DNA of 62,137 nucleotides. Origin: Spirochaetia bacterium. GTDB lineage: Bacteria; Spirochaetota; Spirochaetia; CADAEX01. The first letter of the stretch is position 1, and each line of letters starts with the position of its first letter. The DNA lies in contig JAFXTY010000049.1 of the NCBI GenBank assembly GCA_017535435.1, positions 1 through 62,137 on the forward strand, written 5' to 3'. A model generated the notes under the pieces. The model saw only the letters and a list, made by a program, of their open reading frames with translations, had not been told where the DNA came from and searched no databases. A program made the translations under genes and the position numbers. Below are positions 8,940 to 15,728 of this stretch, piece after piece.

Positions 8940-9331
8940 AGGACAGAAACTCCCAGAGATTTTGCCAGGGCCTTGAGCTTTTTGTCCGTGGTCAGAAGAG
9001 TAGCCCCGTTATGCCGGGCAAGCACCAGATAGAACATATCGTAGATGCTGTGTCCCAGCCGTATTCCCTCGTGCAGGGCTTCTATTGCCAGCTCGCTGGT
9101 GTCAGTGTATTCATCCACCATCTGCAGGAGATAAGCGAGAGTCTTCCTTGCATTCTCCTCATCTATCGCACCATTCCTTGCATATTTCCAAAGCACATTG
9201 GTCACCTCAGAGTCAAACAGAGAAGGTGCAATAACTTTCTCTGCGCCGGCAACCGCATTCATGAAGAGACTATATTTCGGCCCATGAAAAGCAATCTCAA
9301 AGGCAGCGCAGGTATCTAAGACATAAATCAT
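8936..9331 (-). CDS. PIN-domain toxin (VapC/FitB family)
   Basis: A 131-residue PIN-domain protein, presumed Mg-dependent ribonuclease. The acidic active-site residues are seen in VLDTC (D6), in SEVTN around residue 43, in SIYDMFYLVLA and in LLTTDKKL. It overlaps the upstream antitoxin by 4 bp (ATGA), the normal arrangement for these pairs. The 3' end overlaps the converging helicase gene by 4 bp, so the pair sits exactly at the end of that operon. Confidence 0.9.
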   Translation of the reverse strand: MIYVLDTCAAFEIAFHGPKYSLFMNAVAGAEKVIAPSLFDSEVTNVLWKYARNGAIDEENARKTLAYLLQMVDEYTDTSELAIEALHEGIRLGHSIYDMFYLVLARHNGATLLTTDKKLKALAKSLGVSVL

Positions 9332-9600
9332 CTCAGCCTGCCTCCCTTACTGCGCCCCTCCCTGTCCTGCCGCACCAGATCAGCCGGAGAAGGAAAACGG
9401 GAAGGCAGATGAAGCTCCAGAGCATCAAGATCATCCAGCACCCTGCGGCGCCTCGCACCGTTCTTGTCATCATCTGCGTTCAGTATGGAAGAAAGCAAGA
9501 AAATAACCTGCTGGGGAACTGTGCGGTTCTGCTCCTTGGCCACCCGGGCCAGAATCTGATATGTCTCCTGGGGAAAATCCCGGACCTGCAATAATGCCAT
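9328..9600 (-). CDS. FitA/VapB-like antitoxin
   Basis: A 90-residue cognate antitoxin of the PIN toxin. The frame is open to 9630, but the ATG at 9600 follows AAGGAG by 5 nt and gives the N-terminus MALLQVRDFPQETYQIL, which resembles the ribbon-helix-helix start of FitA proteins (short strand, then E-T helix). The C-terminal half should wrap the toxin. The upstream palindrome at 9611-9640 is a fitting operator for repression by the antitoxin-toxin complex. Confidence 0.85.
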   Translation of the reverse strand: MALLQVRDFPQETYQILARVAKEQNRTVPQQVIFLLSSILNADDDKNGARRRRVLDDLDALELHLPSRFPSPADLVRQDREGRSKGGRLR

Positions 9601-9610
9601 AACTGCTCCT

Positions 9611-9640
9611 TGTATGCAAAATGATATCAACTTGCATACA
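9611..9640 (-). promoter_or_regulatory. Operator palindrome of the FitAB-like pair
   Basis: Perfect 9-bp arms TGTATGCAA (9611-9619) and TTGCATACA (9632-9640) surround a second perfect palindrome TGATATCA (9622-9629) sharing the same centre. It lies between the antitoxin start and its promoter, where binding would repress transcription. Confidence 0.75.
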
Positions 9641-9645
9641 ATAAT

Positions 9646-9674
9646 AATTTAAAGCATTTTATGGCTTTTGTCAA
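9646..9674 (-). promoter_or_regulatory. Promoter of the FitAB-like pair
   Basis: Minus strand TTGACA (9669-9674), a 17-bp spacer, and TAAATT (9646-9651). The start of transcription would fall at the edge of the operator palindrome. Confidence 0.6.
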
Positions 9675-9693
9675 ATTTCCAACTTTTTTCTCC

Positions 9694-9729
9694 AAAGTCA
9701 AATCAAAATGAACTTTTTCGCAGTATATA
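9694..9729 (+). promoter_or_regulatory. Conserved promoter-like element, copy 1 of 3
   Basis: AAAGTCAAATCAAAATGAA (9694-9712), 10 bp, GTATATA (9723-9729). The same block with the same 10-bp gap occurs at 11426-11461 and 58600-58635. A strong ribosome-binding site (AGGAGG) and an ATG follow within 17 bp. If TATATA is a -10 box there is no recognisable -35, which suggests an activator or an alternative sigma factor. Confidence 0.65.
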
Positions 9730-9745
9730 CAGGCAGGAGGAATAT

Positions 9746-9826
9746 ATGAGAAAAACAATTGACAAATCACTTTTCCGTGATATGATATTAATAAGCAGGG
9801 GGAAAGCCTATGCCTGTATTATCTAG
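9746..9826 (+). CDS. Possible 26-residue leader ORF upstream of the DUF4160 gene
   Basis: ATG at 9746 follows AGGAGG by 6 nt and opens a frame MRKTIDKSLFRDMILISRG..., 26 residues, that ends 17 bp inside the DUF4160 gene in another frame. The overlap would allow translational coupling. I do not recognise the peptide. It could also be the 5' remnant of another gene, since a second promoter for the DUF4160 gene (9759-9786) lies inside it. Confidence 0.35.
   Translation: MRKTIDKSLFRDMILISRGKAYACII
9759..9786 (+). promoter_or_regulatory. Sigma70-type promoter of the DUF4160/DUF2442 pair
   Basis: TTGACA (9759-9764), a 16-bp spacer, and TATGAT (9781-9786), 23 bp before the DUF4160 start. Confidence 0.5.
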
Positions 9827-10061
9827 GTTCTATGGAATTATAATCCGTATGTACTTCCAGCAGGCAGAGCATAATCCGCCACATATCCACGCCATCTATG
9901 ATGAGGATGTTGCTGTCATTGATATTCAGGAGAACAATGTTATTGAGGGACAGCTTCCATCCAAGGCCCTGACAATGGTGAAAGAATGGGTAGCAATCCA
10001 TAAATGTGAACTGCTGGATATATGGAACACACAGGAGTTTAAGACTCTCCCTCCGCTGTAG
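9810..10061 (+). CDS. DUF4160-family protein
   Basis: An 83-residue protein with the DUF4160 hallmark HNPPHIHAIYDE at about residues 21-32 and the C-terminal WVAIHKCELLDIWN. The family is usually paired with a DUF2442 protein, as here, and such pairs are generally regarded as toxin-antitoxin-like, though the biochemical role is not established. AGGGGG lies 7 nt before the ATG. It is followed after 14 bp by the DUF2442 gene. Confidence 0.8.
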   Translation: MPVLSRFYGIIIRMYFQQAEHNPPHIHAIYDEDVAVIDIQENNVIEGQLPSKALTMVKEWVAIHKCELLDIWNTQEFKTLPPL

Positions 10062-10075
10062 AAGGAGTTTTGTAT

Positions 10076-10516
10076 ATGTTCCATAAAGTAAAAACAGTAA
10101 GCGCCCTACCAGATTTTCAGCTTAGCGTACAGTTCGCTGAAGGTGTGACAAAAATTTATGATATCAAACCACTGTTTAAGAAATGGAAAAACTTCGGTAT
10201 TCTGAAGCAGAAATCAGACCTATTCTACAACGTGATTGTAGATAAAGGCGGGTATGGAATCATCTGGAATGATAATCTTGACCTGTCCTGCGATGAACTT
10301 TTTGAGAACGGAAAAACAGTCAAAACTCCTTTTGATGGGCTTATAGCCTTTACAGATGCTACACAGCTTTGGGGACTGAACGAAAGTACACTTCGGAAAG
10401 CAGTTTCATACGGAAAGCTGAGAAACGGAATTGATGTCTGCAAGTATGGGAAACAATGGATTATCTCTGTAGATGCCATGAAACGTGAATACGGCCCGGC
10501 ACTTGAGCAGGTTTAA
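10076..10516 (+). CDS. DUF2442 protein with C-terminal DNA-binding-like region
   Basis: ATG at 10076 is 8 nt after GAAGGAG; a TTG at 10070 would be too close. The protein has 146 residues. The first 75 match the DUF2442 pattern (FQLSVQFAEGVTKIYDIKPLF). The last 55 residues (DATQLWGLNESTLRKAVSYGKL) resemble the short winged helix of excisionase-type proteins, so it may bind its own promoter. With DUF4160 it forms a two-gene unit of likely toxin-antitoxin type; which partner would be toxic is not known from the sequence. Confidence 0.72.
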   Translation: MFHKVKTVSALPDFQLSVQFAEGVTKIYDIKPLFKKWKNFGILKQKSDLFYNVIVDKGGYGIIWNDNLDLSCDELFENGKTVKTPFDGLIAFTDATQLWGLNESTLRKAVSYGKLRNGIDVCKYGKQWIISVDAMKREYGPALEQV

Positions 10517-10525
10517 AAGTTATAA

Positions 10526-10975
10526 TCACCACTCGATATAGGGCACGCCCAGCTGTTCCTCAAGCCACAGCGCTATCTCGCCCGCTATGTTCTCCAGCTT
10601 CTGCTTCTGGCTGCTGCCGGTGATTGAGCATTCCCATACCACCCCTACCCTCCAGCCCAGGTCCATCAGGGCAGAAACATTCTCCCGGTCACGCTCTCTG
10701 TTGCGGGCAAACTTGTGGCGCCAGAAGGCTGCATGAGTGGATGGCACCCTGAACTTGGAGCAGTGCCTGTGACCATGCCAGAAGCAGCCGTTCACAAAAA
10801 CCACAGCGCGGAACTTGGGGAACACGATATCGGGACTCCCGGGTAGCTTCCTGTCATTCTTCCGGAACCGCAGACCAAGGGCAAACAGACGGCTCCGGAG
10901 CAGCACCTCGGGCTTTGAGACGCTCTTTATGCGGGACATGTTGCTGTGCCGGGCCTCGGCGGAAAGGTGATCCAT
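10526..10975 (-). CDS. vsr: Very short patch repair endonuclease Vsr
   Basis: A 149-residue mismatch endonuclease of the Vsr family that nicks 5' of T in T:G mismatches left by deaminated 5-methylcytosine. The family landmarks are MSRIKSVSKPE (13-23), LPGSPDIVF with the catalytic Asp49, FVNGCFWHGH with metal and active-site His residues (60-69), and GWRVGVVWEC. Vsr genes normally accompany a C5 cytosine methyltransferase; the only one here is at 18467-19684, more than 7 kb away, so the pairing may be disrupted. It is convergent with the DUF2442 gene. Confidence 0.94.
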   Translation of the reverse strand: MDHLSAEARHSNMSRIKSVSKPEVLLRSRLFALGLRFRKNDRKLPGSPDIVFPKFRAVVFVNGCFWHGHRHCSKFRVPSTHAAFWRHKFARNRERDRENVSALMDLGWRVGVVWECSITGSSQKQKLENIAGEIALWLEEQLGVPYIEW

Positions 10976-11003
10976 ACCAAAAGTATACCACAGAAATAAA
11001 ACA

Positions 11004-11032
11004 TTGACATCTCAAACCATGACAATTATATT
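11004..11032 (+). promoter_or_regulatory. Sigma70-type promoter of the peptide precursor gene
   Basis: TTGACA (11004-11009), a 17-bp spacer, and TATATT (11027-11032), followed by GGAGA and the ATG at 11053. A near-consensus, probably strong promoter. Confidence 0.75.
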
Positions 11033-11052
11033 TACTATATAAGGAGATAAAT

Positions 11053-11289
11053 ATGCCAATCGATAAGACAAAAATAACAAAAGAGATGCTTGAGAAAGCA
11101 GCAAAGTGCAAGACTGCTGATGAACTGATTGCTCTGGCCAAGACCGAAGGCTTTGAGCTCACAAAAAATGAAGCTGTGGCTTATCTTGAAGAACTCCAGA
11201 ATGTGGAACTGGATGAAAAGGCCCTGGATAAGGTAGCTGGCGGTGGCTGTTATCCAGATTGTCCAAAAGATTATTGCTTTGAAAATTGA
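11053..11289 (+). CDS. Nif11-type leader peptide, RiPP precursor (orphan)
   Basis: A 78-residue protein whose first 60 residues have the Nif11-like leader pattern (KCKTADELIALAKTEGFEL, then AVAYLEEL) ending in VAGG, a double-glycine cleavage site. The remaining core is short and Cys-rich, GCYPDCPKDYCFEN, with three Cys and two Pro. Such precursors are modified and exported by dedicated enzymes, but no lanthionine synthetase, radical SAM enzyme or peptidase-type ABC exporter lies in this window. It is a one-gene unit with its own strong promoter, AAGGAG site and terminator. The final modification is not predictable. Confidence 0.78.
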   Translation: MPIDKTKITKEMLEKAAKCKTADELIALAKTEGFELTKNEAVAYLEELQNVELDEKALDKVAGGGCYPDCPKDYCFEN

Positions 11290-11347
11290 TGCTTGACAGA
11301 TAAGCAATTAAAGTCTCTTTTACTATTTATAACCGGTTATATATTAT

Positions 11348-11374
11348 AAAGCCCCTTAATCGGGGCTTTTTTTT
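11348..11374 (+). terminator. Rho-independent terminator of the peptide precursor gene
   Basis: AAAGCCCC (11348-11355), 6-nt loop, GGGGCTTT (11362-11369) and a T run to 11374. Confidence 0.9.
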
Positions 11375-11378
11375 ATTT

Positions 11379-11403
11379 GCAGGGCCTAGTCCTACCCCTG
11401 CTA
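11379..11403 (+). repeat. Hairpin repeat, left copy, flanking the AT-rich island
   Basis: GCAGGG (11379-11384) can pair with CCCTGC (11396-11401). The last 16 bp, AGTCCTACCCCTGCTA (11388-11403), recur exactly at 19731-19746 within another hairpin; over 25 bp the two copies agree at 21 positions. They bound the segment with relB, sbcDC and the restriction-modification genes. Confidence 0.5.
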
Positions 11404-11425
11404 AAAAATTTGAAAAAGTTTTCTA

Positions 11426-11461
11426 AAAGTCCAATCAAAATGAAAAAATTTTGAGTATATA
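11426..11461 (+). promoter_or_regulatory. Conserved promoter-like element, copy 2 of 3
   Basis: AAAGTCCAATCAAAATGAA (one mismatch to the other copies), 10 bp, GTATATA. AGGAGG and an ATG (11489) follow after a longer gap than in the other two copies. Confidence 0.6.
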
Positions 11462-11488
11462 CAAGTAGTCCAATTTCAGGAGGAAAAA

Positions 11489-11515
11489 ATGAAAAAGATT
11501 ATGTCATATATGTAA
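11489..11515 (+). CDS. Possible 8-codon leader peptide upstream of relB
   Basis: AGGAGG is followed after 5 nt by ATG and the short frame MKKIMSYM, stopping inside the left arm of the inverted repeat before relB. It may be a leader peptide or a remnant of a gene once driven by the conserved element; nothing proves it is translated. Confidence 0.25.
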   Translation: MKKIMSYM

Positions 11516-11545
11516 AGCTATATATTGACATTTGCTTTACATATA
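11507..11545 (+). promoter_or_regulatory. Inverted repeat upstream of relB, probable operator
   Basis: Perfect 12-bp arms TATATGTAAAGC (11507-11518) and GCTTTACATATA (11534-11545) enclose a TTGACA (11525-11530). RelB-type antitoxins bind inverted repeats over their own promoter, which fits this placement 25 bp before the gene. Confidence 0.6.
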
Positions 11546-11570
11546 CTTTACAGTTAGGAGGTAAGGAGAA

Positions 11571-11834
11571 ATGGAAATGGCACAGACTATGGTCAACTTC
11601 AGGATGGATTCTGAGGATAAACACAACATGGAGACTGTTTGCAGGGAACTGGGAATGTCAATGACTACAGCATTCACTATCTTCGCAAAGAAAGTCAGCC
11701 GCGAGAAACGTATCCCTTTTGAAATCTCTATCGATCCATTCTATTCAGAAAGCAATGTCTCTTACCTGAAGAAACTGGTATCAGATATTGATTCTGGAAA
11801 AACAAAGCTTGTTGAGCATGACCTTATTGAATAG
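11571..11834 (+). CDS. RelB/DinJ-family antitoxin, without a linked toxin
   Basis: An 87-residue ribbon-helix-helix antitoxin: MVNFRMDSEDKHNMETVCRELGMSMTTAFTIFAKK is the RelB/DinJ N-terminal dimerisation and DNA-binding domain, followed by a flexible tail that would bind a RelE/YafQ toxin. Starts at 11571 or 11577 both have a suitable ribosome-binding site. No toxin gene follows; a terminator begins about 50 bp after the stop. It may be a solitary antitoxin, a remnant, or act in trans. Confidence 0.85.
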   Translation: MEMAQTMVNFRMDSEDKHNMETVCRELGMSMTTAFTIFAKKVSREKRIPFEISIDPFYSESNVSYLKKLVSDIDSGKTKLVEHDLIE

Positions 11835-11887
11835 TTAAATCTTAGTTGTCAAAAATCATTATTGATACAGACTAAGCCCGCATAAAG

Positions 11888-11914
11888 GCCAGTCACACCG
11901 GTGGCTGGCTTTTT
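11888..11914 (+). terminator. Rho-independent terminator after relB
   Basis: GCCAG (11888-11892) pairs with CTGGC (11905-11909), with further inner pairs, followed by TTTTT. Confidence 0.7.
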
Positions 11915-11973
11915 ATACCCTGTAGCATTATTTGACACACCCAGGCTGTAAAATGACCACAGGAGGACAGTAT

Positions 11974-12090
11974 ATGGAGATAAATTTCACCCTTACCCTG
12001 ACCGATAACAGCATGGTAGCCTGTGTCGTCGGTCTTTCAGTCATATTCTTAATCGTATTCGGGGTTAAAGCCCTAAGAGAAACGAAATAA
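11974..12090 (+). CDS. Small membrane protein, 38 residues
   Basis: ATG at 11974 follows AGGAGG after 7 nt. The 38-residue product starts MEINFTLTLTDNS, has one strongly hydrophobic helix (VACVVGLSVIFLIVFGV), and ends in a basic tail (KALRETK), so it should be a single-span membrane protein with its C-terminus inside. I do not recognise it. Small hydrophobic peptides of this size can be type I toxins, but nothing here shows an antisense RNA. It is convergent with sbcC, 84 bp away. Confidence 0.5.
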   Translation: MEINFTLTLTDNSMVACVVGLSVIFLIVFGVKALRETK

Positions 12091-12174
12091 AAGTTTATCA
12101 GAAGTGAATAAATTCTTGTTTCAATGCTGATATATCAGATCAATTCCGAGACTTCGATGGAAAGTACCTTGTAG

Positions 12175-15100
12175 TTATGCTCTAGAACTTACACCTGCTC
12201 CTTTAAGTTCACTGCGTCCACTTCCACGAGGTATTACATCAATACGTACTGGTAGTTCATCTTTAAGTAAATCAACATGAGTTATAATACCAAGCATCTT
12301 GCCTCTTTCTTGTTGTAATTTCTGTAAGGAAACAACTGTTTCCTGAAGTATTTTGTTATCAAGTGTACCAAACCCCTCATCAAGAAACATTGAATCAATA
12401 CTTACATTCTCACTTGCAAGTGTTGAGATGGCTAATGCAAGAGAAAGACTTGCAAGGAACCCTTCACCGCCCGAAATATTAGTTACTGGATGCACTTCAT
12501 CACTATTATCATGGTCAATCAACTGAATCTCAAGCGAATCATTCGTAGCAACAAGTTCATATCGAGGCCATATTTCACGAAGATGAACATTAGCTATAGA
12601 AAGCAAATTGCGAAGTGTAATTACTTGAATAAATTTAACAAAAGCATCACCCGAACCATTATCTAGCCGTTTATCAGCAACAAACCACAACTGCATCTGT
12701 TCCCAACGATGTTGTTTTTCCTTAAGTTTTTCAAGCGTTTTTTGAAAAATAGCATATCTTTCACGACATTTATCATCATTTCTCTGCTGTAATAGTAATT
12801 CATTATATTCACTTGATAATTTATTTAAATGCACCCTGCCCTGTTCTAGTTCTTGTTTTGCAATATCTTCAGCATCAACAAAATCACGTTTAGCTATATG
12901 ATTTTTAAGTCTTAAATTAATATCATTAAGTGAAGTTTGAGCAGATACAAGTGAATCACTAATATTTTTTTCACGGGTTGAAAGATTTTTCCGAACCTTC
13001 TCATCAAGACGTGCTGTCAAAAATGAATTTTCATTGTCAAATCCTTTTTCCTGTAGTTTCACAACGAAATCTTTTTCCATACTTATTATTATTGGTTCTA
13101 TATCGGCTATTGCTTCCCCATACTCAATAATACTACTTTCTAACCCTCCTACAATTTTGCTCTTTTTCATTTTTATTTCAATTACTTTTTTCAAATCAAT
13201 ATCAGCATCATCACGCAACTTTGCCACTGTTTTACGCTCATTTTCAACTCTTTTATCGCCAAACAGTTCTTTTCTAATTTTGACAAAGCTATTATACTCT
13301 TGATTTTTGCTTTCATAATCTTTTTTACATTGTACAAAGTAATCTTTTTCAATTTCTAATTGATCTTGCAATAATTTACGATTCGATTCATCTGTTTGTA
13401 GAGTAACTTTAAGATCTCTTTGTTTTTCTTGCTTCTCTTTCCATTTTTTATTTTTGTTATCAAGTTCAAGTAGAAGTTTATCGATATCATCTTCTTTAAC
13501 ATTCAAAAACCATACAGAAAGATTACTTTTAAGCTCAGACAGAATATCCTTTTCATTTTCCAAAGCCATCGCAAGATTTTCCTGTATAGAATCAAATTTA
13601 TTAGAAAGAGAATATCGTTTAACATCAGTATTCTTTAATTTGTCTGCCAATTTTGAATACTGTATTTTTTTCCCTTCAAATACCTCGCTTCTTTTAGTTA
13701 AATTTGCAAGAATTGTTCTCTCTTCACCCGAAGAAACAATAATAGACCAAGGTTTTAATGATTCATTAAATGACGCAAGTATTGAACAAATTGAAGACTT
13801 CTCTTTTTCTAATTTATCTATGTCTATCTTTTTGGTTCGCTCAATCGTTTCTTTCTGGGATTCAAATTTATTAATATTATTATGAAAATTATCAATATTC
13901 TTATCTAAAGAGCGCAATTTTTCAGCAAAATCATTCAATGTGGCAACCGAGCCAGAAACTGCTTCCTTACAAGAACAGGCCGGATGTTCTTTTGATCCAC
14001 AAACAGGGCATTCCACCCCATTTACCAAACGTTTGCGTAATTCTGCGACTATTATAGGAATATCGTTTTTTATAATCTCATCTTTTTTATTTTTTAAATC
14101 ATTTAGTGACTCTGATGATTTTTTTAATTTGATTAATAATTCTTCAAGTGACTTTTCTCCATTATCAATTTCTTTCTGCAAGCGTTTCGACTCATCATTA
14201 TGCCCTTTAATACTATTTAAAAAGCCCTCTATCTTAGGCAACACACTCACCAGTTCAGCATCAATATCATAATCATTCAAATACTTTTTTATCTCATCAT
14301 ATTGCTTTCGCGTTATCTCGTTCGACTTGTCAAAATTTGACAAATCTTTTTCAGCGTTAGAAGCATCATTCTTAAGATTTTTACAACGATTTAGTAATGT
14401 ATGCCATTGGTTTACTTTAGATTTAAGAAGTGATATTATTGAATCAATTCTTGCATCAGTCTCATTTTTCACAATATATTTATCAATTTCCAAAAGTTCA
14501 GCTGAAGATTTTTCAATTCTTTTATTCAATGAAGAAATCTTTTTCATCACTTCATCGACCTTTTTTTGAGCCTTTTCCACTAAACAGTCTGAATCATCAA
14601 GCTGCTTTTTTGCACTTTTAATTTGTTCATCTAGCTGAGAAACTTTATGCCACAAAGATTCATTTTTCTCATATTCTATTTTATATTTGTCGAATTTTTC
14701 TTGTGCATGTTTTTCCTTGCGCTCAACAATTTCAAGACTATCCTTTGCTTCTTTAAGTTCATCACTCTTCTCAACAAGTTTATCCTTAAAACTCTCCAAG
14801 CTTTTACGCTTTTCTTTAAGTTCAGAATAAATAGCGTCTATTTCTTGAGCACGACGAGCTTTTTCAAGGTGTTCTTTCTCTGGTAAAAAATCTTTTTCTT
14901 CCTGTTTTGCTTTCATAAGATTTTTTTCTGCAGATTCTTTTTCTTTTTTAAACCCATGTAAGATGTCATACCATTGACAAACTGAAACTAATCGATTATT
15001 TTCCTTTTCTTGTTTTTCTTTTGCATTTTTTTGGGTACTAATATTCTCATCCAGTATTTTCCTATTTTCATCATCCATCGGGACATCATCGTCCATTTTA

Positions 15101-15717
15101 CTCATCACATTTTTCACATCATCGCAGCTCTTTGTATAAAGCATATAGACCGATTTAGCAATCTTTCTATGCAGGGAATCTCCAGTCAACTTCTCCAAAA
15201 TTTCAGCTCGTTCTTTTTCTCCACATTTAAGAAACTCATTAAAGCGACCTTGGGCAAGCATCATAGACTTAGTAAACTGTTCAAAATCCAGACCAATAAG
15301 TTTACTAATTTCTTCTTCTATAGCTGTCTGATTTGCATACGATTTAGCATCCCCCCCGCTTTCATTAGCAAGAAGCCAAGAATACCCCTGAAGGTTGCCA
15401 TGACTACAATCCCTTGCACGATGCTGACTCCAACATGCAGAATATTTTACACCATGGTTTTCAAATATAACCTTTGCCTGGCATACCCCTGTGCCACGGG
15501 TCATAATTTCATTTGAGGTCTTGTTAACTCTTTCTTGTCGAGGGGTTCTTCCATAGAGTGCAAGGCAAATTGCATCCAATATAGATGTTTTTCCAGAACC
15601 AGTTGGTCCTGAGATACAGAACATTCCTACATTTTTATAATCAGGACTTTCAAAATCAATAATCCAACTACCAGCAAGAGAATTGATATTGGTAAATTCT
15701 ACTTTTAGTATCTTCAA
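12175..15717 (-). CDS. sbcC: SbcC, Rad50-like ATPase of the SbcCD nuclease
   Basis: An 1180-residue SMC-like ATPase that partners SbcD to cleave hairpins and process DNA ends. The Walker A GPTGSGKTS is at residues 37-45. Two long Lys/Glu-rich coiled-coil arms flank the zinc hook CPVC (570-573). The ABC signature NISGGEGF and the Walker B/D-loop FLDEGFGTLD lie near residues 1078 and 1109. The start codon is TTG at 15717, 6 nt after AGGAAGG. It begins 11 bp after the restored end of sbcD and is the last gene of the operon. AT-rich codon use suggests acquisition from elsewhere. Confidence 0.95.
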   Translation of the reverse strand: MKILKVEFTNINSLAGSWIIDFESPDYKNVGMFCISGPTGSGKTSILDAICLALYGRTPRQERVNKTSNEIMTRGTGVCQAKVIFENHGVKYSACWSQHRARDCSHGNLQGYSWLLANESGGDAKSYANQTAIEEEISKLIGLDFEQFTKSMMLAQGRFNEFLKCGEKERAEILEKLTGDSLHRKIAKSVYMLYTKSCDDVKNVMSKMDDDVPMDDENRKILDENISTQKNAKEKQEKENNRLVSVCQWYDILHGFKKEKESAEKNLMKAKQEEKDFLPEKEHLEKARRAQEIDAIYSELKEKRKSLESFKDKLVEKSDELKEAKDSLEIVERKEKHAQEKFDKYKIEYEKNESLWHKVSQLDEQIKSAKKQLDDSDCLVEKAQKKVDEVMKKISSLNKRIEKSSAELLEIDKYIVKNETDARIDSIISLLKSKVNQWHTLLNRCKNLKNDASNAEKDLSNFDKSNEITRKQYDEIKKYLNDYDIDAELVSVLPKIEGFLNSIKGHNDESKRLQKEIDNGEKSLEELLIKLKKSSESLNDLKNKKDEIIKNDIPIIVAELRKRLVNGVECPVCGSKEHPACSCKEAVSGSVATLNDFAEKLRSLDKNIDNFHNNINKFESQKETIERTKKIDIDKLEKEKSSICSILASFNESLKPWSIIVSSGEERTILANLTKRSEVFEGKKIQYSKLADKLKNTDVKRYSLSNKFDSIQENLAMALENEKDILSELKSNLSVWFLNVKEDDIDKLLLELDNKNKKWKEKQEKQRDLKVTLQTDESNRKLLQDQLEIEKDYFVQCKKDYESKNQEYNSFVKIRKELFGDKRVENERKTVAKLRDDADIDLKKVIEIKMKKSKIVGGLESSIIEYGEAIADIEPIIISMEKDFVVKLQEKGFDNENSFLTARLDEKVRKNLSTREKNISDSLVSAQTSLNDINLRLKNHIAKRDFVDAEDIAKQELEQGRVHLNKLSSEYNELLLQQRNDDKCRERYAIFQKTLEKLKEKQHRWEQMQLWFVADKRLDNGSGDAFVKFIQVITLRNLLSIANVHLREIWPRYELVATNDSLEIQLIDHDNSDEVHPVTNISGGEGFLASLSLALAISTLASENVSIDSMFLDEGFGTLDNKILQETVVSLQKLQQERGKMLGIITHVDLLKDELPVRIDVIPRGSGRSELKGAGVSSRA

Positions 15718-15728
15718 TCTAGACCTTC

